Under the pieces are notes generated by a model that was not told the origin of the DNA, ran no database searches, and saw only the letters and a list, made by a program, of their open reading frames with translations. Positions 1 to 13,100 of a DNA stretch of 64,000 nt are shown piece after piece. Within the stretch, counting starts at the first letter, position 1, and every line of letters begins with the position of its first letter. The stretch is from Phragmitibacter flavus (GTDB taxonomy: Bacteria; Verrucomicrobiota; Verrucomicrobiia; Verrucomicrobiales; Verrucomicrobiaceae): positions 62,001-126,000 of the forward strand of contig NZ_VAUV01000003.1 of NCBI RefSeq assembly GCF_005780165.1. Reading direction: 5' to 3'. Made by a program: the position numbers and the translations under genes.

Positions 1-2
1 GC

Positions 3-3000
3 AACGCCCTCTACCTCAACAGCCCCAACGACATCTCCGGCACCATCCGCATCAACGCCAATGCTCTTGTGGTCGCCTCCAACGCCGGCTCTCTCGGCAA
101 CGCCACCAATCGTGCCACCGTCGAACTCGCCGGTCCGAATGCCCGACTCATGCTGCGCGAAAACAGCACTGCCGACTTCAATTTCAACCTCAATGTCAAT
201 GCCAACTCCGTCTTGGAATTGCGCAACGCCGGAGCCAACGCCGGCCACTATTTCAGCATCAACAACCTCAATGTTGCCGACAAGGCCATCTTTACCCTCA
301 ACGGAGGCAACAACGAACAGCTCCAAGTCGCAGGCACCGCCAACTTCGCCGGCAGCGCCATCTTGAACCTCAGCACTGCCAGCATCAACGCGGTCTTCCG
401 TGAAGTGACGGGCGGCAGCAACATCAGCAAACTGGGCGCCGGCAGCCTCTTTCTCACCGGCGCCACCGGCTGGAGCAACACCTATACCCAATACTTCGGC
501 AACACCCAGCTCTTGCAAGCTGGCACCCTGAACGGCATCGACTCCCTCGTCATCAAAGGCGGCCGCTTCTCCATCGACAATTCACAAGGCAGCTTCAACA
601 TCAACCGCCTCTCCGACACCCTCGCCGTCACCATGTGGGGCGGCGATTTGATCAGCAGCGGCACTGAAGCCGTCGGAACCCTCACCGCCCGTGGCAGCCT
701 CGACATCCGCCAGCTCTACGCCAGCGCCACCCTCGGCTCCAATGGCCCCACCGCCAGTGTCCTCAGCTTCTCCAACTCCATCACCGCCGCCCGTCAACTG
801 GGTGCCACCATCGACTTCCGCGCTGAAAGCGGCGGCACCCTCGGTGGCACTGGCGTGAGCCCTCGCATTGTCTTCAACGGTCAGGCCACCACCACCTTCC
901 TAGGCGGCGGCATCGTCAACGGCAACGACTGGGCCCAATACAACGCCGCTGTCGATGGCGGTTTCCAACGCGGTGTATTGTCCCAAGGCACCTATGCCAG
1001 CAATGGCGCTGAAACCGGCTGGCTATCCACCCAAAACATCAACCTCACCACCATCAGCCCCACCCTCACCGGCTCCCGCACCATTCAAAGCCTCCGCTTC
1101 GACACCGGCACCGCCCGCACCCTCACCCTCGGCTCCAACAACCTCACGATCACCAGCGGCGGCATCATGGTTACCACCGCAAACGGCACCCACACCATCG
1201 GAGCCAACATCACCGACACCGGCGTCCTCACCGCAGGCATCGCCAGCGACGGCATTGCTGATGAACTCTTCGTCCATCTGGTCAACGGCGGCGGTGCCCT
1301 CGTCATCAATGCCCTCATCGCCGACAACGGCACCGATCCGCTCAGCTTCGTCAAGGCCAGTGGCGGCAACGTGACCCTCAACAACCCCAACAACAGCTTC
1401 AGCGGTGGACTCTACCTCAACGAAGGTGGCATCACCCACACCAACCTCACCACCGGCCTCGGCGCAGCCAACAGCACCATCTTCCTCCAGGGTGGCACCC
1501 TTGCCCTTCGCCACGACAACGGCGGCACCAGCACCGGCACCCTCAGCTACAACCACAACATCAACACCCGCGCCAACAGCACCCTCAGCCTCGACCGCGC
1601 CACCGGCACCAGCAGCATCACCGCCAACACCATGGTGTTCCAAAAACTCACCATCGACGACGCCACCCTCACGGTCCGCAACAACATCAACACTGGCACC
1701 GCTGCCTCCAACTACAACGCCCGCTTCACCCAGGGTGCCACCTTCAGCGGCCTCGCCATCCTCGACATCGCCCGCAACGGCACTGCTGGCAACCAGGCCG
1801 CCGCCACCATCGTCGGCGAAACCAGCGGCACCGGCACCCTCATCAAAAACAACGCCGGAGCACTCGAATTCGGCACCGCCGACCTCCTCGACAGCATCGC
1901 CAACACCTGGAACGGCGACCTCATCGTCAACGCCGGCGACATCCGTCTGCAAAAAACCGCCGGCACCCAGGCCATCGGTGGAAACATCATCATGAACGGC
2001 GGCATTCTCACCTCCTTCGCCTCTAATCAGATTGCCGATACCGCCAGCATCACCATGAACAACGGCACCTTCAATCTTCGCGGCAACGCCGAGACCTTCG
2101 CCTCCCTCACCGTCAATGGTGGCCTTTTCCGCACCAACACCGGCGGCACGGCGGTGGCAACCACCAGCATCACCACCATCACCGGCGACGTCAACGTCAA
2201 CAACGTCACCCAAAACGACAGCCTGCTCATCGACAACCTCACCGTCCTCGACATTCTCGGCACCCTCTATCTCAACACCACCTTCAGCCGCGTCGAAACC
2301 GCAGCCACCGGCCATCTCATCGTCGGCGGACTCGACATGACCGGCAGTGGAGTCCGTGTCGCCAACGGCTCCGGTGTCTCCAACTTCACCCTCAACGGCA
2401 ACATTACCACCCGTGCCAGCGAACAGTCCGCCATCATCAACGGCGACAACGATTCCGACTCCTTCTTCAACCTCAGCCCCGGAACCACCAACATCAACCG
2501 CACCTTCGACGTCGCAGACGGTGGTGCCGAAGATGACTTCATCATCAACGTCACCATGCGCAACGCCATCAGCGGCGGCACCGGCAGCGGATTCACCAAA
2601 ACAGGCGCAGGCTCCATGGTTTTTGTCGGCACCCGTGCCAACCTCTTCACCGGAGTCGTCAACGTCAACGAAGGACGCCTCGACCTCCGTAAAGACGCCA
2701 GTCTCAACACCATCAGCGGCTCCGCCCTCAACATCGCCAGCGGTGCCACCGTCCGCCAGCTGAACAACCAGCAAATTCTCGACGCCGCCACCCTCACCGT
2801 CAACGGCACCTACGACCTCGATTACGGCAATGCCAGCGAAACCGTCGGCGCCATCAGCGGCACGAATTCCAGCGCCAGAATCCTCCTCGGTCCTGGCAGC
2901 GCCCTCACGACCAACTTTGACTCCACCGCAGGCGTCGTCACCTACGCCGGTCAAATTCTCGGCACCGGTGCCAGCAACGCCACCACCACCACCGGCGGCA

Positions 3001-3779
3001 TCATCAAGGGCGGTGTCGGCTCCTGGAACCTTACCGGCAACAGCGAATTCGCCGGCAACGCCATCGTCAACGCGGGCGAACTCTCCATGATGGGCGTCAT
3101 GAAAGGCAATACCACCTACGTCAAAACCAGCGCCACCCTTTCCGGTGCCGGAACGCTTGCCAACGTCATCCTGGAAGCGGGCTCCACCCTCAAACCCGGT
3201 GCCATTGCCGACACCGCAGATACCAGCATCGCCACCCTCACCATCGCCGGTGACTTCTCTGCTGCCGCCAGCTCCATCACCCGCATGCAGCTCCAAAGCG
3301 CCACCACCAACAGCGACTTCGGCGGATTCACCTTCGACACCCCCGACTACATCAACTTCATCACCACCGCCGCCAACACCAACCTTGCCTGGCAGGACAT
3401 CACCACCGGCAGCATGGACCACCTCAACATCACCGGCACCCTTGGCGACAACGGCGACATCACCCTCGCCAGCGGAGCCCAGTTCACCTTCAACGCCATC
3501 GGCTACACCGGAATCTCCGGCGATGTCTTCAAACTCATCGACTGGACCGGCTCGGCTGACAATGCCGCCTGGCTGGCCAACAACGGAACCTTCATCCGCG
3601 GAGGCGGCGACATCGGCGATCTCGATCTCCCCACCCTCACCGAAGGCCTCATGTGGGACACCCGACTATTCTCCAGCCATGGCACCCTCATCGTCGTCGG
3701 CGAGGCCGTCCCGGAACCTGGCCGCGCTGCTCTCATTCTCCTCGCCTGTGCCACCCTCCTGTTCCGCCGCCGACGGTAA
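3..3779 (+). CDS. Giant autotransporter-associated beta-strand repeat protein with PEP-CTERM tag (5' end outside window)
   Basis: The reading frame is open from the first bases, so the start lies upstream and only the last 1,258 codons are seen. The protein is rich in Asn, Thr, Gly, Ala and Ser, with short beta-strand repeats typical of extracellular beta-solenoids. At least three copies of the passenger repeat core (K-x-G-x-G-x-h-x-h-x-G, then an N/F-x-G segment and an x-G-x-L strand) are visible, for example ISKLGAGSLFLTG, FTKTGAGSMVFVG and IKGGVGSWNLTG. The C-terminus carries VPEPGR, a hydrophobic helix (AALILLACATLLF) and RRRR, the classical PEP-CTERM signal read by exosortase in this phylum. 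It is expected to be exported and anchored or released at the outer surface. Codons end overwhelmingly in C. The exact ligand or role is unknown. Confidence 0.85.
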   Translation, partial: NALYLNSPNDISGTIRINANALVVASNAGSLGNATNRATVELAGPNARLMLRENSTADFNFNLNVNANSVLELRNAGANAGHYFSINNLNVADKAIFTLNGGNNEQLQVAGTANFAGSAILNLSTASINAVFREVTGGSNISKLGAGSLFLTGATGWSNTYTQYFGNTQLLQAGTLNGIDSLVIKGGRFSIDNSQGSFNINRLSDTLAVTMWGGDLISSGTEAVGTLTARGSLDIRQLYASATLGSNGPTASVLSFSNSITAARQLGATIDFRAESGGTLGGTGVSPRIVFNGQATTTFLGGGIVNGNDWAQYNAAVDGGFQRGVLSQGTYASNGAETGWLSTQNINLTTISPTLTGSRTIQSLRFDTGTARTLTLGSNNLTITSGGIMVTTANGTHTIGANITDTGVLTAGIASDGIADELFVHLVNGGGALVINALIADNGTDPLSFVKASGGNVTLNNPNNSFSGGLYLNEGGITHTNLTTGLGAANSTIFLQGGTLALRHDNGGTSTGTLSYNHNINTRANSTLSLDRATGTSSITANTMVFQKLTIDDATLTVRNNINTGTAASNYNARFTQGATFSGLAILDIARNGTAGNQAAATIVGETSGTGTLIKNNAGALEFGTADLLDSIANTWNGDLIVNAGDIRLQKTAGTQAIGGNIIMNGGILTSFASNQIADTASITMNNGTFNLRGNAETFASLTVNGGLFRTNTGGTAVATTSITTITGDVNVNNVTQNDSLLIDNLTVLDILGTLYLNTTFSRVETAATGHLIVGGLDMTGSGVRVANGSGVSNFTLNGNITTRASEQSAIINGDNDSDSFFNLSPGTTNINRTFDVADGGAEDDFIINVTMRNAISGGTGSGFTKTGAGSMVFVGTRANLFTGVVNVNEGRLDLRKDASLNTISGSALNIASGATVRQLNNQQILDAATLTVNGTYDLDYGNASETVGAISGTNSSARILLGPGSALTTNFDSTAGVVTYAGQILGTGASNATTTTGGIIKGGVGSWNLTGNSEFAGNAIVNAGELSMMGVMKGNTTYVKTSATLSGAGTLANVILEAGSTLKPGAIADTADTSIATLTIAGDFSAAASSITRMQLQSATTNSDFGGFTFDTPDYINFITTAANTNLAWQDITTGSMDHLNITGTLGDNGDITLASGAQFTFNAIGYTGISGDVFKLIDWTGSADNAAWLANNGTFIRGGGDIGDLDLPTLTEGLMWDTRLFSSHGTLIVVGEAVPEPGRAALILLACATLLFRRRR

Positions 3780-4131
3780 TCGATAGCTATGCGGTAACTG
3801 TTGGCTTGGCTGCACCTTCACGTCAGCCCTGACTGGCTGCATCCCACCTGTAGATTTCCTGAGCGATCTCTCCTCCTCGCAAGATTGAGATCGATGGGGA
3901 TGTTCAGCGCATGCTTAGCGCGTCCAGATTAATCCTTAATCAAAGTTAATGGTATAATTACCAAAGGCATCTTTTCACAGAAATAAAAACTTTGCCTTGA
4001 AAAAAACCTTCTGGTTCGCTTGTATGGCCCTCTCTCCAAGGTTCATTCTTTCTCTCCGGTCTATCTGCCCACCCCCAACAATTCACCCGCCATTCAATCA
4101 ATGTGCGGAACCTCCTGCCCCTTCCTCATCC
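3780..4131. other. Intergenic region between two giant repeat genes
   Basis: This 352-base gap holds an extended -10 promoter (annotated separately) and no convincing gene. A weak stem (CAGCC/GGCTG near 3826-3841) lacks a T-tract, so I do not call a terminator. The second half is in frame with the downstream gene back to a TTG at 3997, so part of it could be translated if that start were used. Confidence 0.5.
3950..3958 (+). promoter_or_regulatory. Extended -10 promoter for the 5,305-residue repeat protein
   Basis: TGGTATAAT is a perfect extended -10 (TGn-TATAAT) for a sigma-70 type factor. The -35 region is poor (TTAATC about 18 bases upstream), as often seen with extended -10 promoters. 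A transcript would begin near 3965, leaving about 167 bases of leader before the preferred ATG at 4132, or about 32 bases before the alternative TTG at 3997. Confidence 0.5.
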
Positions 4132-7100
4132 ATGAAAACATCATTCCATCGCCGCCGCTCCATCACCGTGGTTATGAGTTTAATGGCTCTGCTGCGACCT
4201 GTGGATGCTCAAACGTTTACCTGGGATGGCGGCGGAGACGGAAATTGGAGTGATACGACCAAATGGTCATCCGATCCCTTCTTTCCCAATTCTCCTGAGG
4301 CTATCGTCAACTTCAGCAGCATTATTAATCCCATCGCGGCCCCTACCATCATCACCCTGGATGTTCCAGCAGTGATCGGTCAGTTAAACATGGGCGTCAG
4401 TGGCAACATTGCCTTAACCATCGCCGGAGCGAATGCCCTCACCTTCAACAATGGCGTGGCCAACGCGGTGATCAACAAAGCTTCGGGATTCAACGGGGTG
4501 GATCTCATTTCGACCGCCATTGTTCTCAACAACAACCTCACCCTCAACAATGCCTCCACCGGCACCCTTACCCTCGCGGGACCAATCACCGAATCCGGTG
4601 GCAGCCGGTCAATTTCAAAAACCGGTTCAGGAACCGGCGCGGTCGTTTTGTCTGGAGACAACAGTTTCACCGGAGGTGTGAGCGTTTCAGCTGGCGTCCT
4701 CCGGGTTAACGGTCCCGCTGCCTTGAACTCGAGCGCTGTCAACGACATCACTCTATCGGGAGGCACCCTGGAACTGAGATCCAATGGCGACAGCACCCAG
4801 GCTCTGGAAAACATTATTTTTGGAGACAACGTGGCCGTCACCGGCAACACCACCATCCTTGTCGACCGCCTCACGGGCCTGCCAGGCCCGACATTCATCA
4901 CTCCACTCAACAAAAACCTTCAATTCGGCAATTTCACCATTGGAGCCCAGACTCTGACGGTCACCGCCTCCAACGGCTACGGCCTCGAATTCACCGGCGA
5001 CACCATCCTCACAGGTGCCGCCACCTTCGCCGTCGGCGGCGGTGGTCGAGGCTCCAACGTTGTCGCATCCACCACTCTCGCCGGAGTTGTCGATGACGAT
5101 GCCGGCAATTTTGGTCTCACCAAGTCCGGCAACGGCACGCTGGTATTGGCCAACACCGCCAACACTTTTGGCGACAACAACATCATCACGGTGAGCGGTG
5201 GCATCCTCCAGGCCAATGGCGAAGGCAGCCTTGGACACCTCGGCAACTCGATCAACCTCACCGCGAACAGCCTCACCCAAGGGCTTCGCTTCAACTACTC
5301 CGGCACCACCAACCGCACCATTCGTAGCAACGCCGCCAGTGTCGGCCTCGACGTTACTGACGGAAACACCATCACCCTGGCCAACGCGCTGGACTTCAGC
5401 GCCGCCGGTAACAATCTCGGGAAAAATGACGCGGGGCGCCTCATTCTAGCCGATGCCGCTCCCACCATAGCAGGTGCCGCAGGCATCTGGAATGGCAACC
5501 TCACCATCAGTCAGGGAGCCGTGCAAGTTTCCGGCCAGGCCGCACTCGGCAGCACCACTGGCGTCACCACAGCCAGTGGAACCGCCGCCTCATTGGAATT
5601 CAACAACGCGGGAGTTATCACGGAAAACATCAACATCACCAATGGCAACCAGACCAACCGCGGCCTCAACGGCTTGGGCGTCGTCCGGGCAACGGCTGGA
5701 ACCACCACCCTCAACGGCACCGTGGCTCTTGCCGCCACCTTGGGCAACAACCAGGTTTCCACCGTGCTGGTGGCGGGCGTCGCCAACGGTGCCACCCTCA
5801 ACCTCTCCGGCACCAACGCGGTCACCTTCAACAACAACTCCGCAGCCGATGGCGACAATCGCAACTTCAACCTCCACTTCCTTGCCGAAGGCACTGGCGT
5901 CGGCAACATCACCTCCGCCATCACCAATGTGGGCACCTACAACCGCAGACACAGCATCCGCTTTGCTGGTGACGGCACCTGGAACGTCACCGCCGCCAAT
6001 TTTTTTGGTGGCACTGCCGGTGCGACCACCGCTGCCACCACCAACGTGTTTGTCACTTCGGGCACACTGAGATTGAGCGGCCTTGGCACCTTCGCCGCAC
6101 CTGCCGCCGCCGACGTTCTCGCTGGCCGTATTGATGTCAGTGCCAATGCCCGTCTGGTGCTCGACGACAGCGATAGCGATCAAAACCGCCTCAACACCCG
6201 CACCCTTCGCCTCCTCGGCGGCGGCGACCTCTACTACGTCGGCGGCAACAGCGCCAACACCTCCGAAAACCTCGGCCAAAGCGCCGCATTCAACCTCGAT
6301 CGCGGCGCGAGCATCATCAACATCGACGCGTCTGACACCCACTCCGCCACTCTGAATACCGGAACCGTGGGAGCCGTCTCGCGTTCCAACCTCGCCACCC
6401 TCACCATCACCGGCGACAACATCGGCAGCGCCGCGGCCGCAGGCGTCGGCGTCATCGTCGGCGGCAACGCCGCTGGCGGTTTCAGCTACTCCGGCCAAAC
6501 CGGTGCCACCGGCACCACCAACAAATCCATCATGCCCTGGATTCTCGTCCAAAACTCCAGCCTCCCGGGTGGCGTCGCCTTCGGCACCTCCAACTCCGCC
6601 GCTGCAGCCACCACCACCGGAACCAACGTCGTGCGCGGCCTCGCTGCCAACGAATCCGCCACCACCCTCGTCTCCATCGGCAGCGTCGGCCACGTCGCCA
6701 ACGTCAATCCCAATGTCACCCTCGCCACCGACGCCACCGCCACCGGCCAGTTCCTCATCAACTCCCTCCGATTGGATGCCGGGGCCGACGTCACCCTCGG
6801 CGGTCAAGGCAGCACCCTCACCCTCGAAAGCGGCGGCCTCCTCATCACCGGCGCAGGCACCGAAATCAGCAACGGCTTCCTTTCCACTTCCTCCAACCGC
6901 GATCTCATCGTCCACGCCCTCGGAGACACCACCATCAGCGCCAACATCGTAGGCACCAGCGGAGGACTGACCAAAACCGGAACCGGGACCCTCACCCTCA
7001 GCGGTCAAAACAGCTACACCGGAGAAACCAGCATCCAGGCCGGCACCCTCATTCTTGACGGGGGCAAAGACACCCTCTATTTCGGCCAAAATCTTTTCAT

Positions 7101-10100
7101 CGGACCAGCCGCCACCGTCGATCTCAACGGCAACAACCAATACGTCGCCTTATTGCTCACCCAAGGCTCCGAATTCTTCGGCTACAGCGGTGAATACGCC
7201 ACCGTCACCAACACCAGTGCCACCGCCGCCACCCTCACCATGGGCACCGCAGCCGTCAATTACGACGGCGTCATCACCGGCAATATCACGGTCGCACGCG
7301 GCCAAAACAATGCCTCCTACTCCGACTGGAACCTCTATCGCGATAACACCCACACCGGCCCCACCATCCTCACGGGTGGCCGCACCCAGTTGATCGATGA
7401 CGCCAAGTTCTCCGCCACCTCCCGAATCGACATCCAAAACGCCACCCTCCTCATCCAAAACGGCGGAACCTACGGTCGGCCCGACACCGACAAAATCAAC
7501 GACACCGCCGACATCAACCTCACCGCGGGCATGTTTCAATACCGCAACACCCAGGGCTCCAGCACCACTGAAGTCGTCGGCAATCTCACCATCGGTGCCG
7601 GCATGTCGGTCATCGACGCCGGCGAAACCGGAGGTGGCATCAACACCGCTCACATTCAATTCGCCAGCCTCACCCAGGCAGCTGGTCAACACGGCACCGT
7701 GCGTTTTGACGGCGGCCAAATCAATGGAACCATCGGCAACGCGTCCAACGTTTATTTCGCCACTGCCCCCACACTTTCCAACAATCTCATCGGTGGTTGG
7801 GCCATGTTTGACCGTGACTTCGCCAGCTACACCGGCACCGGTGGCGTGGGCCGCTTGAGCAGCGCCGGTTACGCCGGTTATCATCGCACCAACTACAGCA
7901 ACGCCACCATCAACGGAATTAATTCCGCCCAGGCTGGTGAAAATATTCAGATGCTCGGAACCGGTGCCACCGCCGCCGGTCACAGCGTCACCCTGGCCGC
8001 CGACACCACCCTGAATGCCCTCTCGTATCAAGCCGCCAACACCGCAGGAACCGCCGTTTTCGATCTCGGTGGCAACACCCTCACCGTTCAAAGTGGCGGA
8101 CTCTCCCTTAGCCCGTCCGCGTCGAGCGACACTCCTGTCAGCCTCAACGTCACCAACGGACTCCTGACCGCCGGGGCCGCAGGCGTCGGTGGCGATCTTT
8201 ACATTCATCACCTTCCGTTCCAAGGCACCGACAACACCGAGCGCCGCAGCATCAACCTCGGAGCCACCATCACCGACAACGCTGGGGGAGCCGTCGCCCT
8301 GGTCCTCAACTCTCAAAACCATAATGGCGGCGCCGCTCGCCGGTCCACGCTCTACATCACTGGAGACAACGAACACACCGGCGGCACCTGGGTCAACAGC
8401 GGTCGCATTGTCCTCAACACTGCCGGAGCCAACGGCACCACCATCACCGCCCTTCCCGGAGACCTCACCATTACCGGCGGCATCCAGCAAAACACCAGCT
8501 CTTTCGATGGCACCAACATGTCACAATTGGGAGAAGTCTTCTCCTACAGCTCCGGTCAAATTGCCAACACTTCCAACGTCACCCTCAACGGCACCGCCCG
8601 CCTCGACTTCACCGGCACCCCCGCCGGCATCGCCGCCTCCCCCAATACCGTCATCGCCCAAACCGTCGCCAGCCTCAATTTCAACAACACCGGCGGGCAG
8701 TCCCCCACCGTCATGCTCGGCAACGGCGACCTCACCATCAACGGCAACATCAACGCCGCCAGCACCAGCGTTGGCACCAACACCATCTCCAACATCAGCC
8801 GCACCGGCACCGGCAGAATCGACTTCGCCGGAGCCACCCGCGACATCAACGTCTCGGCCGTCACCGTCAACGGCATCGCCGTCCAGGAATTGCTCTCCTC
8901 CCTCAACATCAATGCCCCCATCACCAACGCCGCTGGCATCAACAAAACCGGCAACGGATTGCTCATGCTTTCCGCCCAAAGCGATTTCACGGGTGACTTC
9001 AACCTTCAGCAGGGCGGGATTCTGCTGAACGCCAGCAGCACCCCCAGCACGTTCCTCAGCCAGGTCATCACCGGTCCCCTTGGCGCAGGGAACCTCAACG
9101 TTTCCAGCGGCACCTACATCGCTGCCAACACCGCCTCCACCATCGCCAACAACCTCAACGTCCTCGGCGGTGACCTCAACTTCAAAGGCATCCAAAACAT
9201 CACCTTCAACAACGGCACCACCTTCAACAACGCCACCACCACCGTCACTGTTGAAGAATTCAACATGACCGCCACCCTCAACGGCCCCCTCACCACCCCC
9301 GCCGCCATGGCCCTGGTCAAAAATGGCAACGGCACCCTTGTCCTCTCCACCATCAACACCTTCACCGGAGGCATCACCCTTAACAGCGGCACCCTCATCG
9401 GCCAGACCCCCACCAGCGCCGCCTCATCAGGCTCTCCCTTCGGATCCGGCGACATCACCTACAACGGTGGCGTCCTCTCCCTTCGCAGCGCCAGCAGTGA
9501 CGCCGTCTTCGGCAACGACATCATCGTCAACCCTTCCCTCGGCTTCGTGAATCTCGATGTCCAGGGCGGCAACATGATCACCATGGGCACTCTGAATATC
9601 GCCATGGCCCCCAATCCCCAGGTGACCCAAATCAACGTTAGCGGAACCATTAACTCCATCCTCAAATTCCAGGACGAAACGCTCGGCTCGAACAGCCTCC
9701 CCGCCTCCACCGCCCGCACCGCAGGCCAGTTCCAGACCTTCAACATCGCCACCGGAGTCACCACCATCCTGATGGACTCCTACGCCCGCAACAACGAGCC
9801 CCTCAACATTGGCCAAGGCAGCCTTTTCCTCGGCGGTGCCAACACCTTCGCCAACGGAACCACCATCAGCACCAGCGGCCAGGGCGCGGCCCCGACCGCC
9901 AACGCCGCCACCGCCATCTACGGCGCCGGTCAAACCGTCACCCTAAGCGGCGGCACCACCGGCACCCCCATCACTTACAGCATCATGCCGCAAACGAATA
10001 ACGTCGCTGGCGTCATCCCCGGCAACGTCACCGGCGGATTGCAGCAAAGCGCGACCAATGTCGCCTCCGGAAGCCTCAACATTGCCTCCGTTTGGGGCCT

Positions 10101-13100
10101 CGGTGCCACCAGCATCTACAACGGCGTCAACCCCAACGACGCCTCGTTTGATCGGGTTCCGCATACCAATGCCAGCATCTCCACCCTCGGCGTCTACAAC
10201 GGTTACCTCGACATCACCACCGCCGGCATCTACGAGTTCCTTCTGGGGTCCGACGACTTCAGTTCCCTGGTCATCGACGGCGTCGAAGTCGGACGCGACA
10301 TCTTCTCCGGTCACGGTGTGCAGGACACCGCCCGCGGCAGCATTTTCCTGTCCGCAGGCCAGCATGCCATCACCTTCAAGTTCAACACCGGCACCGGCAC
10401 TCCGGGCGGTGGTGGACGCCTGCTTTACTCCGGAGCCGATACCGCAGGCAACGGCACCTTCAACAACTGGCAGGCCATCGACCCTTCCAGACTCAGCTAC
10501 TTCACCGGACCGGCCAGCGTCGCCAACAACTACTACAACGCCGCGCAAATCGACAACGATTACGTGCTCAACCCCTCCTCGGTTTTCACGCTTCAGGGAC
10601 TCGGCAGCGACTACAATTCCACCGTCAAAACCCTGTCCATGGGTGCCGGATCACAGCTTAACATCACCAACGATCTCGGCACCGCCGGTGTCGGAGGCAC
10701 CGGGTTCCTCGGCGTTCTCGGCGTCACCACCATCAATGGTGCCAACGCCATCATCAACCCCTCCTCCGGCCACTTCAACCTCATCGGAGGCATCAACGAC
10801 AACAATTTCGGTCTCACCAAAACCGGGATCGGCGCTCTCTCCCTCAACAACAGCAGCGCTTTCACCGGCACCTTCAACATCAACGCGGGCACCGTCGTCC
10901 TGCGTGAAACCAACGCCCTCTCGACCGGCTCCAACATCGTCGCTTCGGGAGCTTCCGTTGATCTCTATGGCGTCGGCTCCAGCATTGGACGCAACCTCAC
11001 CATCAACGGCATCGGGACCGCCTCCCAAATCGGTGCCATCTACAACAGCCAGGCCACCACCGCCACTTTCGCCGGCAACGTCAGCCTCGCCTCCAGCAGT
11101 CAGGTCGCTGGTTATGGTGACATCATTCTCTCGGGCACCGTCAACGCGGCAGCTGGCAGCACTTTCACCAAAGCCGGGGCCAACACCCTCACGCTCACCG
11201 GCAACAATACCGCCACCATGCTCGGCCCCGTTGCCGTCACGCGCGGCATCCTCAACAACGGACTGCTCAACAGCGGCACCACCGGCGCGCTCGGCTCCGG
11301 TTCGATCACCATCAGCGCCAACGCCGCCCTCAACCTCAGCGGTAACAACCTCGCTCAAAACCTCACCCTCAACGGCACCTCGATCAGCAACACCGGCCCC
11401 AACGCGAACACCCTCGGCAACCTCATCAACAGTTCCATTTCCAACTCCGTGGCGTTCCGCAATCTCGTCACCCCCGGCAGCAACATGCTGCAGCTCGCCA
11501 ATACCGCCAACACCGCCACCGTCAGCGGCAACATCACCCTCAGCACCGCCACGTCCGGCATCGGCTCCAACACCTTCTCCTCCGGCGGTGACATCATCAT
11601 CACCGGCAATGTCGGCGGCAACCAGGCCCTCACCAAAGTCGGCGGCAACACCGTCTACCTCCGTGGCACCAATAACTACACCGGCGGAACCAACGTCAAC
11701 TGGGGCTCCCTGGTGCTTGATGGCGCAGGCGTTCTCAGCGGCGCAGGCGGTCGCGTTCAAGTCGATGAAGGTGCCACCTTCACCATCGACAACAGCACCA
11801 CCTTCACCAACAACCGCATCAACAACGGGGTCACCGGCAACAACAAAAATCTTATCCTGCGCGGTGGCACCGTCAACATCATCGGCAATGCCACCAACAC
11901 CAACGACGTCACCGAAACTTTCAGCGCCAGCGTCACGGGTGGAACGACTGCGGGGATCAACGTCGAACAGGGGCACAGCAACCTCAACCTCAACGTCACC
12001 GGACTCACCGGCGGCTCCGTCACCCTCACCGCTACTCGCGGCTCTGGTGGCTCCGACCTCTCCAATGCCAACGCCGGCACGATCCTCATCAAAGGCGCAA
12101 ACCTCGGCCTGAATGCCGTCGGCACCGATGGATCCACCAACCTCCTCCTCTCCAATGCTGGCTCCGCTGGCGCTGCACTTGCCATGTTTGGTCAAAACAC
12201 CAACGTTGTCGCAGGCGGAGCCAATGGCATCAAAAACAAGGGTCTTGCCGCTTATGCCCTGGTTGACAACGGCGCCAATGTCGATTTCGCCACCCTCGAC
12301 AGCACCGGGCTGGGTGTCCGCGCCATCGCCGCCAACGAACGCGAAACCGCCAACACCTGGGTCAACAATTCCAATGTTCTCTTCACCTCCGCCGCCAACG
12401 CCACCGTCAACACCGTCCACAGCGTCAATTCCATCAAACTCACTGGCGGATCCATCAACCTCCTCCAGGGCAGCAACCTCAACGTCCAAAGCGGCGGTAT
12501 CCTTGCCACCGCCAGTTCCAGCATCAATGGACCCGGCATCATCGGCGCAGAAGGAGCAGGCAACAACTCCACCACCGGTGCCGCCCAGAACCTTTACTTT
12601 TGGACCCATGGTGCCAGCACCACCCTCACCATCAACGCCAGCATCGGCTCCATGCAGAGCAACACCGGTCGGGTTAATGAAATGATCAAAGCGGGCGAAG
12701 GCACCCTCGTCCTCGGCGGCTCCAACTTTACCCTCACCAACACCCGCATTCAGGAAGGCACCCTCCAGATCAACAACGCCAGTGCCATTTACTATCGCAT
12801 GACCAACCCGGCAGGTGCCTCTTTATTCAATGGCAGCAACACCGGCCCCACCCTCCAGGTCAACGGCACCGGCATCCTCGACCTGAACGGCCACGCCCTC
12901 ACCGTCAACAACTTCAGCAGCATCGCCCCCGCAGGCAACCAGGGCTCGCTGGCCGGCGGCACCGTCATCAACAGCGTCGCGGGCACCCAAACCCTCAGCA
13001 TCAACGCCACCACCAGCAATACCTGGTATGGCAACATCAGCAGCGGCACCGGCACCATCAACTTCAACCGATTCGGTCGCGACACCTTCACCATCGGCAA

